Shown here: in pieces, positions 50,193 through 58,589 of the stretch
Position numbering within the stretch: position 1 is the first letter of the stretch
Layout of the letters: every line of letters starts with the position of its first letter
From: an uncultured Bacteroidota bacterium
GTDB lineage: Bacteria > Bacteroidota > Bacteroidia > B-17B0 > Aurantibacillaceae
Length of the DNA stretch: 64,000 nucleotides
Assembly: GCA_937873155.1 (NCBI GenBank)
Contig: CALMVZ010000003.1
Coordinates: 1-64,000, forward strand
Direction of reading: 5' to 3'
Program-made: the position numbers and the translations under genes
The notes under the pieces: generated by a model
What the model saw: the letters and a program-made list of their open reading frames with translations, nothing else
Told to the model about the DNA's origin: nothing
Database searches by the model: none

Positions 50193-50852
50193 CTTATAAT
50201 CTCTTTCCCCGAAGATAAGGCTGCCGATCCTTACCATTGTGCTTCCTTCCTCAATTGCAATTTTGTAATCACTGCTCATGCCAAAGGAAAGGGTTGACAG
50301 TTCGGTATTGGTGGTTTGTTGAATTTTAGAATGAAAATCTTTAAGTGACCTAAACTCATGACGAATTTGAGTTTCATCTTCGGTATTGGAAGCCATGGCC
50401 ATAAACCCGCAGATATTAATATTGGGAAGCTTTTGGAACTCCCCTGAAGTTAAAATAGATTGACATTCATCAAAAGCCAATCCGAATTTAGTCTCTTCTG
50501 TAGCTATAAAAACTTGTAACAGGCAATTTATTACTCTGTTGTGTTTTTTGCCTTGTTTGTTTATTTCTTCCAGTAATTTGAAGCTATCTACGCCATGAAT
50601 TAAATGAACGAACGGTGCAATGTATTTTATTTTGTTGCTTTGAAGATGCCCGATAAAATGCCAACGGATATCTTTCGGAAGCTGTTCGTGCTTATCAACC
50701 AATTCCTGGACATAATTCTCACCAAAATCTCTTTGTCCCGCATTATAGGCTTCTAAGATGGCTTCGTTAGGTTTTGTTTTAGAAACTGCAATTAATGTAA
50801 CTCCTGGTGGAATAGAAGATCTCAGATTATGGATATTTGTTGTAACCGTCAT
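50184..50852 (-). CDS. YggS/PLPBP-family PLP homeostasis protein
   Basis: 222 residues. PLP-binding Lys in LIAVSKTKPNEAI; GQRDFGENYVQE, IRWHFIGHLQSNKIKYI, FGMSSDYKIAIEEGSTMVRIG are signature regions. No catalytic activity known; it controls vitamin B6 and amino acid levels. Its start shares one base with the stop of the toxin gene 50852-51190, so it is in the same transcript as a toxin-antitoxin pair, which is unusual. Confidence 0.95.
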   Translation of the reverse strand: MTVTTNIHNLRSSIPPGVTLIAVSKTKPNEAILEAYNAGQRDFGENYVQELVDKHEQLPKDIRWHFIGHLQSNKIKYIAPFVHLIHGVDSFKLLEEINKQGKKHNRVINCLLQVFIATEETKFGLAFDECQSILTSGEFQKLPNINICGFMAMASNTEDETQIRHEFRSLKDFHSKIQQTTNTELSTLSFGMSSDYKIAIEEGSTMVRIGSLIFGERDYKSS

Positions 50853-51190
50853 TAATTTTCAGTTCTTTCTGATTCGTATAGCTCCGGATCTTCTTTGAAG
50901 AACCAGGATGATTCCGGATTTTTCAGAGCGAATCGTACACCATAAATTTCAATAATATTCTTTTCTTCATTAACGACAAAGTGAATTACATATGGAAAAA
51001 CCTTAACTTTTCTCATTCTTACATTATCGTAGCGTAATTCATAAAATGGAAATTCTTTTAATTCCTCTAATGTATTATTAACCTGGAAAAGAAATTTTTT
51101 CCCTAATTCATTCGAAACAAGTTTGTAATAATCAATTCCTTCCTGAATATCCATGATGGCATCAGGGAATAAGAGAATTTTAAATGACAT
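50852..51190 (-). CDS. RelE/ParE-type toxin
   Basis: 112 residues, slightly long for the family. RelE/ParE fold: SFKILLFPDAIMDIQEGIDYYKLVS, LGKKFLFQVNNTLEELKEFP, ELRYDNVRMRKVKVFPYVIHFVV, then EIYGVRFALKNPES (short excerpts). Aromatic and basic residues fit mRNA-interferase or gyrase-targeting activity, which are not separable by sequence. Directly downstream of the antitoxin (antitoxin stop 51191, toxin start 51190). C-terminal acidic tail (EDPELYESERTEN) is atypical. Confidence 0.8.
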   Translation of the reverse strand: MSFKILLFPDAIMDIQEGIDYYKLVSNELGKKFLFQVNNTLEELKEFPFYELRYDNVRMRKVKVFPYVIHFVVNEEKNIIEIYGVRFALKNPESSWFFKEDPELYESERTEN

Positions 51191-51400
51191 TTAACCGAGA
51201 TTAAAAGAATCTTTAATTTGATCCCAATTTTGGCCTAGTTCAGGCTTTGAATTTTTTATCCGGTCGCGGATAAGTTGCTTTTCTTCCTCAGTTACGTTGA
51301 TATCGTTCTTATTGTAAATACGGATAAAATCAAGATTTTTAATGGCTTCGAGAAAAGCATTGTATTTATTGTCAGGTATGTTTAAGAGTATTTGTTTCAT
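51191..51400 (-). CDS. Putative antitoxin of the RelE/ParE-type pair
   Basis: 69 residues. N-terminal strand-helix (KQILLNIPDNKYNAFLEAIKNL) consistent with a ribbon-helix-helix-like DNA-binding unit, then an acidic, Asn-rich region (NVTEEEKQLIRDRI) and a C-terminal toxin-neutralising tail (NWDQIKDSFNLG). Similar small proteins pair with RelE/ParE toxins in Bacteroidetes. It precedes the toxin with no gap, the usual antitoxin-first order. Confidence 0.7.
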   Translation of the reverse strand: MKQILLNIPDNKYNAFLEAIKNLDFIRIYNKNDINVTEEEKQLIRDRIKNSKPELGQNWDQIKDSFNLG

Positions 51401-51443
51401 AAACTAAAATTAGTAAATAAAATTTCGAAAGTCAAGTTAATTA

Positions 51444-52691
51444 TTAATCTTCAAAAGTGTAGATCACCAAACCGCTTCTCATTTTTGGTTCAACCCAGGT
51501 AGATTTTGGCGGCATGATGTTGTTTGTGTCAGCTATCCATTTCAAATGATCCATAGTTACAGGGTATAATCCGAATGCTATCGCAGCTTTTCCTTCATCA
51601 ACTTGTTTCTTTAATTCCTTGCTGCCTTTAATTCCCGGAACAAAACCGATCCGTTTATCAGTTTTCAGGTCATGGATATCAAAAACAGGAGAGAGGATAT
51701 GCTCAGTTAAAATAGCGGCATCTAAACTTCCTACAGGATCTTTTGGATTATAAGTATTCTCTTTTGCTTTCAACGAATACCATTTATTATCGGTATACAT
51801 TGAGATCTCATGTTTAGAAGAAGGTCTGAAATCATCACCTTTTACCTCTGAAACATCGAATTTTGTTTTGAGCTTCTTTATCAATTCGGAAGGCGAGAGA
51901 TTATTAAGATCTTTCACCACACGGTTATAATCGTAAATTTTCAGTTGTGATTCAGGAAAGAAAACGCCTAAATAATAATTGAAAGCTTCTTCTCCTGTAT
52001 AGTTTTTCTTAGTGCTGCGTTTTATTTTACCCAATAGGGCAGAGGAAGCTGAACGGTGATGACCGTCAGCAATATAAATATTAGGTATTAAATTAAATCT
52101 CGAAGCAATAAGTTGCACGGTCTTTTTGTCTTTAACTACCCATAAAGTGTGACGAACCTTATCAGTCGTTGTAAAATCATAATCGGGTTTTTCGTTTATA
52201 GTTTCATTTGTTGTTTTGTCGATCTCTTTATCGTTCGGGTAACAGAACAGAACCGGTTCTGCATTGAATTCACAAACTTCTAAGTAATCTTTTAATTTTT
52301 CCTCACGTGAAGTAATGGTTTGCTCGTGAATTTTGATCACCCCGTTCAGATAATCATCAATACTTGTACACGCGATGATCCCTACATAGGTATTTCCTTC
52401 TTTAACCTGACGATAAATATAATAGCAAGGACTCTCGTCGCGCAGAAATACCTTTTCTGTAATGAATTTTTTGAATCGGTTCTTTACTTTACGTAATCGT
52501 TCTTTTGATCCTGGCTTTGTTTTTATATTATCATCGAAGTCAGGATTTATGACGTGAAGGAATGTGAAAGGATTTCCTGAAAGTTTTTCGCGAAGTTCGG
52601 AAGGATTGTACCCATCAACGGAGCGTGAGGCAACAAGATGAACTTTGTCACTTTCAGGTCTAATTGCACGAAACGGTATAACCTTCGCCAT
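51444..52691 (-). CDS. DUF1015 family protein
   Basis: 415 residues matching DUF1015: KVIPFRAIRPESDKVHLVASRSVDGYNPSE, FLRDESPCYYIYRQVKEG, IADGHHRSASSALLG with two His, and the final SCHPPKSTWVEPK-like ending. Typical of Bacteroidetes, where it is found next to serA and serC, as here. Function unknown; a metal or cofactor-binding role in serine metabolism is inferred from context only. It begins 17 nt after serA. Confidence 0.9.
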   Translation of the reverse strand: MAKVIPFRAIRPESDKVHLVASRSVDGYNPSELREKLSGNPFTFLHVINPDFDDNIKTKPGSKERLRKVKNRFKKFITEKVFLRDESPCYYIYRQVKEGNTYVGIIACTSIDDYLNGVIKIHEQTITSREEKLKDYLEVCEFNAEPVLFCYPNDKEIDKTTNETINEKPDYDFTTTDKVRHTLWVVKDKKTVQLIASRFNLIPNIYIADGHHRSASSALLGKIKRSTKKNYTGEEAFNYYLGVFFPESQLKIYDYNRVVKDLNNLSPSELIKKLKTKFDVSEVKGDDFRPSSKHEISMYTDNKWYSLKAKENTYNPKDPVGSLDAAILTEHILSPVFDIHDLKTDKRIGFVPGIKGSKELKKQVDEGKAAIAFGLYPVTMDHLKWIADTNNIMPPKSTWVEPKMRSGLVIYTFED

Positions 52692-52708
52692 GGTTCTAAA
52701 AGTACAAA

Positions 52709-53659
52709 TTAATTAAGAGCAGCAATAATTTTCTCTGCCAATTCCACTCCAATTCGCTCCTGCGCTTCATTTGTAGCTGCTCCGATGTGAGGCGTGAGAG
52801 AAATTTTCGGGTGTGATAATAATTCTTTCGAAGGCTTTGGTTCATTTTCGAACACATCAAGGCAAGCATGAGAGATCTTTCCGCTATTCAATCCTGCAAC
52901 AAGATCTTTCTCATCAATCACTCCACCACGGGCAGAATTAATTAAAATAACCCCATCTTTCATGGTAGAAATTTCCTTAGCAGTAATTAGTTTCCCTCCC
53001 GGAACGTGGAAGGTGATAAAATCAGCATGTTGTAAAACTTTTTCTAATTCAACAGTATTCACATGTACTTTTACATTGGTATGTCCTTCTATTTCTAATT
53101 CTATCGGTGCATCTTTTACAAACGGATCAAAAGCTAAAACTTTCATGCCCATTCCTAATGCGATCTTACCAACAGATTGGCCAATTCTACCAAATCCAAC
53201 AACACCCATAGTTTTTCCGCGTAATTCAATCCCTTTCGCGTATTTCTTTTTTAATTCTTCGAATTTCGCTTCGCCATTAGCAGGCATTTGCCTGTTACTG
53301 TCATATAAAAAACGAACAGCATTGAATAAATGTGCAAATACTAATTCAGCGACTGAATTCGATGAAGCTGCCGGTGTGTTGATCACATTGATGCCTTTAC
53401 TTTTCGCATATTCCACATCGATATTATCCATACCAACACCACCCCGCGCAATAACTTTTAAATTCGGACACGCATCAATCAGATCTTTACGCACTTTTGT
53501 CGCGCTGCGGACTGTTAATGCTGTATAACCTTTATCATTTATTGCTTTCACAAGATCTTCCTGCGCCACTTTATCAGTGATAACTGTGAATCCCGCTTTT
53601 TCAAGAAGTGCTTTTCCGGTGTTGTCGATGCCATCGTTGGCTAGAATTGTTTTGCCCAT
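52709..53659 (-). CDS. serA: D-3-phosphoglycerate dehydrogenase
   Basis: 316 residues, short type without an ACT domain. D-2-hydroxyacid dehydrogenase fold: GGVGMDNIDVEYAK, MGVVGFGRIGQSVGKIA (NAD), NSARGGVIDEKDL, and catalytic Arg, Glu and His (GLNSGKISHACLDVFENEP; SLTPHIGAAT). First step of serine synthesis. Promoter TATATTTG at 53685-53678. Downstream DUF1015, with serC further upstream. Confidence 0.92.
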   Translation of the reverse strand: MGKTILANDGIDNTGKALLEKAGFTVITDKVAQEDLVKAINDKGYTALTVRSATKVRKDLIDACPNLKVIARGGVGMDNIDVEYAKSKGINVINTPAASSNSVAELVFAHLFNAVRFLYDSNRQMPANGEAKFEELKKKYAKGIELRGKTMGVVGFGRIGQSVGKIALGMGMKVLAFDPFVKDAPIELEIEGHTNVKVHVNTVELEKVLQHADFITFHVPGGKLITAKEISTMKDGVILINSARGGVIDEKDLVAGLNSGKISHACLDVFENEPKPSKELLSHPKISLTPHIGAATNEAQERIGVELAEKIIAALN

Positions 53660-53677
53660 AGTAGTTTATTATGGCAA

Positions 53678-53685
53678 CAAATATA
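53678..53685 (-). promoter_or_regulatory. serA -7 element
   Basis: Minus-strand TATATTTG, 18 nt before the ATG. Confidence 0.55.
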
Positions 53686-53690
53686 AAATA

Positions 53691-53720
53691 AAAAACCGTC
53701 TGCCCGAAGACAGACGGTTC
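53691..53720 (-). terminator. Terminator of the 53769 small gene
   Basis: Perfect 9-bp stem AACCGTCTG/CAGACGGTT (53694-53719), 8-nt loop, T run on the minus strand. Confidence 0.85.
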
Positions 53721-53768
53721 TTATAAAAAACAGCAGTTTTTTTAACCCCTTAGCCAATCTGCCATTCT

Positions 53769-54014
53769 TTATTCCTTAACACGTAATGTTTTTGAGTCCG
53801 AGTAATTATCCTCTGTAAAATCAACCAATTTCCAATTCTTTACTTCTTTATTCGAGGCGATCAATTCTTTATCAGCTCTTACTTTACTTTCTGCTTCACG
53901 TACTATATATGTATGTTTTAATTTTGCTTTTGAATTCAGGTAACCTATAAAAAATGGAGAGCAAATTTCTATTGCGAACATTGCTGCTATTACTATTTGG
54001 ATGAGCGTTTTCAT
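53769..54014 (-). CDS. Small exported or membrane-anchored protein of unknown function
   Basis: 81 residues. N-terminal signal or anchor (MKTLIQIVIAAMFAIEIC) followed by an acidic/basic mixed soluble part: KLKHTYIVREAESKVRADKELIASNKEV. It has its own terminator before serA. No family known. The stretch 54015-54262 upstream has no gene but holds the serC terminator at 54189-54219 and a T-rich segment near 54120-54180 where I see nothing else. Confidence 0.55.
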   Translation of the reverse strand: MKTLIQIVIAAMFAIEICSPFFIGYLNSKAKLKHTYIVREAESKVRADKELIASNKEVKNWKLVDFTEDNYSDSKTLRVKE

Positions 54015-54188
54015 AAATCTTATATTTTTAGGTTTAACAATCTGTCTAAGCTTAGTTACTAATTATTACGGGCAGACCTAAAAAATGGTTTGGTGAAAGT
54101 CTTTCAATTTGGTAAGTGGTAGGTTTTTTGCGCTAACTGGCTGCTTTTTCGGACTGAATCGGCATCTTTTTTGGCTCAGTTTTTCGAT

Positions 54189-54219
54189 AAAAAAAACAGC
54201 GCTGAGTGAAGCGCTGTTT
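54189..54219 (-). terminator. Terminator of serC
   Basis: Perfect 10-bp stem AAACAGCGCT/AGCGCTGTTT (54194-54219), GAGTGA loop, A run on plus (T run on minus). Confidence 0.85.
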
Positions 54220-54262
54220 AGAATGAGTAAATTCCGAAAAGTAATGTTAAAAACTGTAAATT

Positions 54263-55351
54263 TTATCCCTTTTGTTTCTCAAATTCTTTCATGCAATCCA
54301 CTAAAGCCTGTACGCTGTCTAATGGTAAGGCATTATATAAAGAAGCACGGTAACCTCCAACGTCACGGTGTCCGCGGATCCCGCTGATATTTGCTTTTTT
54401 CCAAAGCGCATCAAATTCAGGTTCTAAAGCTACATCTTTTAATAAGAAACAAACATTCATATTACTGCGGTCTTCTTTTACAACTGTACCGACAAATAAA
54501 GAGTTGCGGTCAATCTCATTATATAAAGTATCTGCTTTTTTCTGATTCAGATCCTGGATCCAGCTGATGCCGCCATTTTTCTTTAACCATTGCAAAGTTA
54601 GATATGTAACGTAAATAGGGAACACAGGAGGTGTATTGTACATACTACCGCCTTTAATGTGCACCTGGTAATCTAACATGCTCAGCATTTTTCGGCCTGT
54701 TTTTCCAAGCGCATCTTTTTTTACCATCACCATTGTACTTCCGGCAGGACCCATATTCTTCTGCGCACCTGCATAGATCAATGTAAAATCTTTTGCATTC
54801 ACCTTACTGCTGAAAATATCAGAGCTCATGTCGCAAACTAACGGCACACTTGTTTTTGGGAACGACTTCATTTGTGTTCCGTAAATTGTATTGTTGCTGG
54901 TGATGTGTAAATAATCCAGGTCAGATGGGATATCATATCCTTTAGGGATGTAGGTAAATTTTTTATCTTCTGATGAAGCAAGCACTTTTGTGTTGCCGAT
55001 CATTTTTGCTTCTTTAATGGCTTTGCTGGCCCATACACCGGTGTTCACATAACCTGCAGTTCCACCCTCGCGTAATAAATTATAAGGAACCATCGCGAAT
55101 TGTAAACTCGCACCGCCGCCTAAATACAATACTTCGTATTCGTCACCAACTTCAAATAATTCTTTTACTAACGCGCGTGCTTCGTCCATTACCTTTTCGT
55201 AATTCTTACTGCGGTGAGAGATCTCAAGCAGAGATAAATTCAAATTATCGAAATTGATACAAGCTTCTGATGCTTGTTTTAGAACTTCCGGTGGTAATAT
55301 GCCCGGGCCTGCGCTGAAGTTGTGGACTTTTGTCATGGTTAATGTGCTCAT
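54263..55351 (-). CDS. serC: Phosphoserine aminotransferase
   Basis: 362 residues from ATG 55351 (MSTLTMTKVHNFSAGPGILP). ATG 55336 (MTKVHNFSAGPG) is also possible; a longer frame upstream overlaps the promoter. PLP lysine in YAGAQKNMGPAGSTMVMV; HNFSAGPGILPPEV and CGSLR-type RGHRDVGGYRAS segments are family marks. Second step of serine synthesis. Promoter TAACTTTG at 55376-55369. Confidence 0.95.
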   Translation of the reverse strand: MSTLTMTKVHNFSAGPGILPPEVLKQASEACINFDNLNLSLLEISHRSKNYEKVMDEARALVKELFEVGDEYEVLYLGGGASLQFAMVPYNLLREGGTAGYVNTGVWASKAIKEAKMIGNTKVLASSEDKKFTYIPKGYDIPSDLDYLHITSNNTIYGTQMKSFPKTSVPLVCDMSSDIFSSKVNAKDFTLIYAGAQKNMGPAGSTMVMVKKDALGKTGRKMLSMLDYQVHIKGGSMYNTPPVFPIYVTYLTLQWLKKNGGISWIQDLNQKKADTLYNEIDRNSLFVGTVVKEDRSNMNVCFLLKDVALEPEFDALWKKANISGIRGHRDVGGYRASLYNALPLDSVQALVDCMKEFEKQKG

Positions 55352-55368
55352 GAGGATTTGTTTTTTTT

Positions 55369-55376
55369 CAAAGTTA
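55369..55376 (-). promoter_or_regulatory. serC -7 element
   Basis: Minus-strand TAACTTTG, 17 nt before ATG 55351. Confidence 0.5.
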
Positions 55377-55385
55377 AACAAGATT

Positions 55386-57461
55386 TCAATATAGTTTCAG
55401 GATTTTCTTCGATTTATTTTCTAAGTCTATAACTAAGTGATTGTCTTTAGTGATCTGCCAGCCTTCAACGCCTGTGAGTAGTAACTGCCCTTTAGCATCC
55501 GCCAGTTTATCACCTTCTTCATCTTTTATTAAGTAATAACTTGCGATAGGAGTGATAGTACCGTTTGTTTTCAGAACCGTTTCACCTTTGGTATTGATCA
55601 GCAATGTTTCTTGTTTCAGTGTGCAAATACTCAAGCCATTATTGAAATCGGTAGCAGAATTGTATTTACACGGAATAACCAAAGCTAACTTTCTGTCAAC
55701 AAAACCATATTTGCCTTTGCGTTTAATTCGGATCATGTTATCATGCGCGAAATGCACTTCTTCGTAAGCATCATAATCAATGGAGATCTTCCCATTGATA
55801 TCCATTAAAGCCTGCTTATTCTTTTTGAGTAGTTTGAATAATTTTCCGTTTGTGTAAAATGAAACCGGCAACTCTTTCCTGTAATCAAAATCAATATCCC
55901 CCACAAAACAACCTTTTCCGGAATAGAAGCCGTATTTATTATTTTTCACTGTAATGAAAATATTATTTTCGGCTTTTAAAACAAGGTCATATTGAGGCTG
56001 TAGGATGATACTGTCGTTCTCATTTACCAAACCGAACATATTATTGAGTTTAATGATCGCAATTTTATTCTCATCAAAATCTGAGATCCATTGATATCTT
56101 GCTTTTGACGCTAAACCTGTTTTCGAAACAAAACCGTAAGAACTTCCATTCAGATAATAAGCAAATCCATTCTTAAAATCGCCAAGCCTGTCGTATTGTG
56201 GCGGAATGATACTATTACCGTAAACATCCATTGCGCCATATTTATTATTGAGTTTTATAATGTAAATATTTTCACTTTGTTCCGACAGATCTTCAAAAGG
56301 ACCTCCCGATCTTTGTCCCTGCCTGTTAATTAAGAACCATTGGTCTTTGATGTGAACAGGAGCATTCCCATACACAAAAGAAAAAGCCTCTGTATAAAAT
56401 GCGTTGAATACATTTTGATTTTCTTTATTAATAAAGAATACTGAATCATTTTTTGTCACTACAGATAAACCTTCTTTGAATAAAGTAGCTTCATCGTATT
56501 GTGGTGTGATAACATATTTTCCGGTCGTATCAATGAACCCGATATAATCACTGTCATTCACTATGATCAATACTTTATTATTCAATTCAATTTCTTTATT
56601 GATAGAGGCTTTGAAAGGGAACTCCGGGTAATTTTGAACAAAACTTTGTAACTCTTCATTATTGTAAGATTTTACTGTAAGGGCATATAATAATTTCCAG
56701 GCTTCATTTATAAAATGACTGTTCTTATAATTGGTTACGTAAAAATCCAATCCCTGCAGGTTGTTATTCTTTCTGTAGATCTCAAATAACTCATCCTGCG
56801 CTTGCCCGGTAAATTTATTTTTCGGGAATTTAGCAATGAAAGCATTGTATTGCTCGGCAGTTTTCAGAGGCGTTTGTTCTTCAAAAAGCTGTTTATCATA
56901 AAGTGTGTGGTATTCATCATAAAAAAATGTTTCAGGAAAACGGAGCATAAAAGCCTTTGTACTATCACTGTTGTTATAGGTGAGATTGGTTTTATAATTC
57001 AATTCATCCCGCAGGTAAATAGCATCTGATCTTTGCATTTGGGTACTAAATGGGTTTTGTAAAAGGAACTGTTCATAAATTTTAACAGTGTTCACTTTGG
57101 CAGCCCTCAAAAGTGACTTTTGCCCAATAGAATCAGCCCGGGCCATGATGGTTAAACTATCGACCTTATAGCCAAAATAGGATTCCTGAAGCCTTGTGCA
57201 TTTGTAATAATTCCCGGCCAGAGTTATGTATTTTGAGGCGCTATCGGTATTGGTAAACGGGTTATCAGTTCTGTTAAAAATGGTAGCCAGACCATAGGCG
57301 GCTGCGGCTTTATGGCTCTTTTTCAGTTCCCCGTAAAACAGCTTTTTAGCCTTAAAATAGTCGTAAATGCTCAAGGCCTCATAGGCTTTTTCGATCTTTG
57401 AGGCTTTAAGTCCCGGACTTGTTAATATCAGGTAAAAAATAAGTAGATTTTGAGGCTTCAT
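55386..57461 (-). CDS. WG-repeat protein with helical N domain
   Basis: 691 residues. Signal-like N terminus (QNLLIFYLILTSPGLKA). Residues about 25-300 are helical, TPR-like; the rest contains several WG-type beta repeats: YIGFIDTTGKYVITPQYDEA, KYGAMDVYGNSIIPPQYD, MFGLVNENDSIILQPQYD and KYGFVDRKLALVIPCKYN. Such proteins are common in Bacteroidetes, with unknown function. Promoter -7 TACTTTTG (57476-57469) is back to back with that of the next gene. Ends 34 nt before serC. Confidence 0.82.
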   Translation of the reverse strand: MKPQNLLIFYLILTSPGLKASKIEKAYEALSIYDYFKAKKLFYGELKKSHKAAAAYGLATIFNRTDNPFTNTDSASKYITLAGNYYKCTRLQESYFGYKVDSLTIMARADSIGQKSLLRAAKVNTVKIYEQFLLQNPFSTQMQRSDAIYLRDELNYKTNLTYNNSDSTKAFMLRFPETFFYDEYHTLYDKQLFEEQTPLKTAEQYNAFIAKFPKNKFTGQAQDELFEIYRKNNNLQGLDFYVTNYKNSHFINEAWKLLYALTVKSYNNEELQSFVQNYPEFPFKASINKEIELNNKVLIIVNDSDYIGFIDTTGKYVITPQYDEATLFKEGLSVVTKNDSVFFINKENQNVFNAFYTEAFSFVYGNAPVHIKDQWFLINRQGQRSGGPFEDLSEQSENIYIIKLNNKYGAMDVYGNSIIPPQYDRLGDFKNGFAYYLNGSSYGFVSKTGLASKARYQWISDFDENKIAIIKLNNMFGLVNENDSIILQPQYDLVLKAENNIFITVKNNKYGFYSGKGCFVGDIDFDYRKELPVSFYTNGKLFKLLKKNKQALMDINGKISIDYDAYEEVHFAHDNMIRIKRKGKYGFVDRKLALVIPCKYNSATDFNNGLSICTLKQETLLINTKGETVLKTNGTITPIASYYLIKDEEGDKLADAKGQLLLTGVEGWQITKDNHLVIDLENKSKKILKLY

Positions 57462-57468
57462 CCGTCCC

Positions 57469-57484
57469 CAAAAGTATACTTTTG
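57469..57484. promoter_or_regulatory. Palindromic back-to-back divergent -7 elements
   Basis: CAAAAGTATACTTTTG is a perfect 16-bp palindrome: TACTTTTG on the minus strand (57476-57469) and on the plus strand (57477-57484), with no gap. It lies between the WG gene (7 nt to ATG) and the 57507 gene (22 nt to ATG). Confidence 0.6.
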
Positions 57485-57506
57485 TGCGGTTCTATAAACC
57501 AAAAAA

Positions 57507-57698
57507 ATGTTCACAGGGGGTCGTTTAGCTTTTACACTGGTATTTTTACTCGTTTTTATAGGGTATCTGGTATGGTCGTTCCGGAAGGATAAAGTTATTA
57601 ACAAGACCCATTACCCGAAGGCTTATAAGACCATTTTGGGGCTGATTTTAATATTATTTGCACTTTATCTAATTGTTAAGCTCCGTAAATTCTTGTAA
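57507..57698 (+). CDS. Small two-helix membrane protein of unknown function
   Basis: 63 residues. Two transmembrane helices, LAFTLVFLLVFIGYLVW and ILGLILILFALYLIVK, separated by a basic loop (RKDKVINKTHYPKAYK). Similar small proteins are found in other Bacteroidetes in my recollection; no function is known. Divergent from the WG-repeat gene and possibly controlled in the same step as that gene by the palindromic promoter. Confidence 0.6.
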   Translation: MFTGGRLAFTLVFLLVFIGYLVWSFRKDKVINKTHYPKAYKTILGLILILFALYLIVKLRKFL

Positions 57699-57715
57699 TT
57701 CGAAAATTTTTGCTA

Positions 57716-57723
57716 TATCTTTG
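57716..57723 (+). promoter_or_regulatory. -7 element of the 57764 gene
   Basis: TATCTTTG, 40 nt before the ATG. Confidence 0.45.
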
Positions 57724-57763
57724 TTACTTAAGAAAATAAACCTATTAAATCAATATCAAAGGA

Positions 57764-58546
57764 ATGAAAAGACTGATTATAACTTTTGTTTTATTGTTCT
57801 GCATCAAGTTAAATTTTGCGGCTACATTAGTTGTGGAAGGTAAATACCAAAACAAGAATGTTTATGTACAGAATTTCTTTGGCGGATCAGGAGTTGGTTT
57901 TTGCGCGTTTGAAGTAAAGGTGAACGGTAATATCACTACAGATGAAGTTAACTCGAGCGCTTTTGAAATTGACCTTACCGAGTGGAAATTAAAATACGGC
58001 GATAAAGTTACTATCGAGATCATGCACAAAGACGGTTGTCAGCCAAAGGTGCTTAATATGGAAGACCTGAAACCAAAACCTTCTTTCGAGGTGTTGACCA
58101 TGAATATCACCTCAAGCGGATTATTGAAATGGACCACTAAAAATGAAGCCGGTGCTTTACCATACATTGTAGAACAATTCAAATGGAATAAATGGGTACC
58201 GGTTGGTGAAGTTGATGGTATAGGAACTCCTGAATCCCACGAATATAATTTCCAGGTAACAACCCACAGTGGAGAAAATAAATTCCGTGTGAAACAAGTT
58301 GGTATGGGTGCAACACCGCGTTATTCGAATAATGTTGTTTTGAATTCGATGATAGAGAAACCAAAATTCGAAGTGAAAGACGCTTCTTTGAATTTCTCTT
58401 ATGAAACCGGATTTGAAGTGTATGATTCATACGGATTAGTAGTTAAAAAAGGTTTCGGTAAAGAAGTGAAGATCGATAACCTTGAAAAAGGAAAATATTA
58501 TTTGTGTTACGATAACCAGATCACAGAATTCAGCAAGAAAAAATAA
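57764..58546 (+). CDS. Secreted protein, first of a tandem paralog pair
   Basis: 260 residues. Signal peptide (FVLLFCIKLNFA). Conserved start VVEGKYQNKNVYVQNFFGGSGVGFCAFEVKVNG, DEVNSSAFEIDL and YGDKVTIEIMHKDGCQPKVLN (excerpts of a longer match to its paralog); two Cys are kept in both copies (GFC, DGC or DFC). The last ~140 residues hold a fibronectin-III-like segment (SGLLKWTTKNEAGALPYIVEQFKWNKW) and a short C-terminal piece ending CYDNQITEFSKK. T9SS sorting is not evident. Function unknown. Confidence 0.68.
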   Translation: MKRLIITFVLLFCIKLNFAATLVVEGKYQNKNVYVQNFFGGSGVGFCAFEVKVNGNITTDEVNSSAFEIDLTEWKLKYGDKVTIEIMHKDGCQPKVLNMEDLKPKPSFEVLTMNITSSGLLKWTTKNEAGALPYIVEQFKWNKWVPVGEVDGIGTPESHEYNFQVTTHSGENKFRVKQVGMGATPRYSNNVVLNSMIEKPKFEVKDASLNFSYETGFEVYDSYGLVVKKGFGKEVKIDNLEKGKYYLCYDNQITEFSKKK

Positions 58547-58589
58547 AGCCCCTTAGAAACTATAAACTAAGAAAACGCGAGGAAAGAAA

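Noticed and set aside
54109-54387. Plus-strand frame overlapping the serC end
   Set aside because: Runs through the serC terminator and is antisense to conserved serC sequence.
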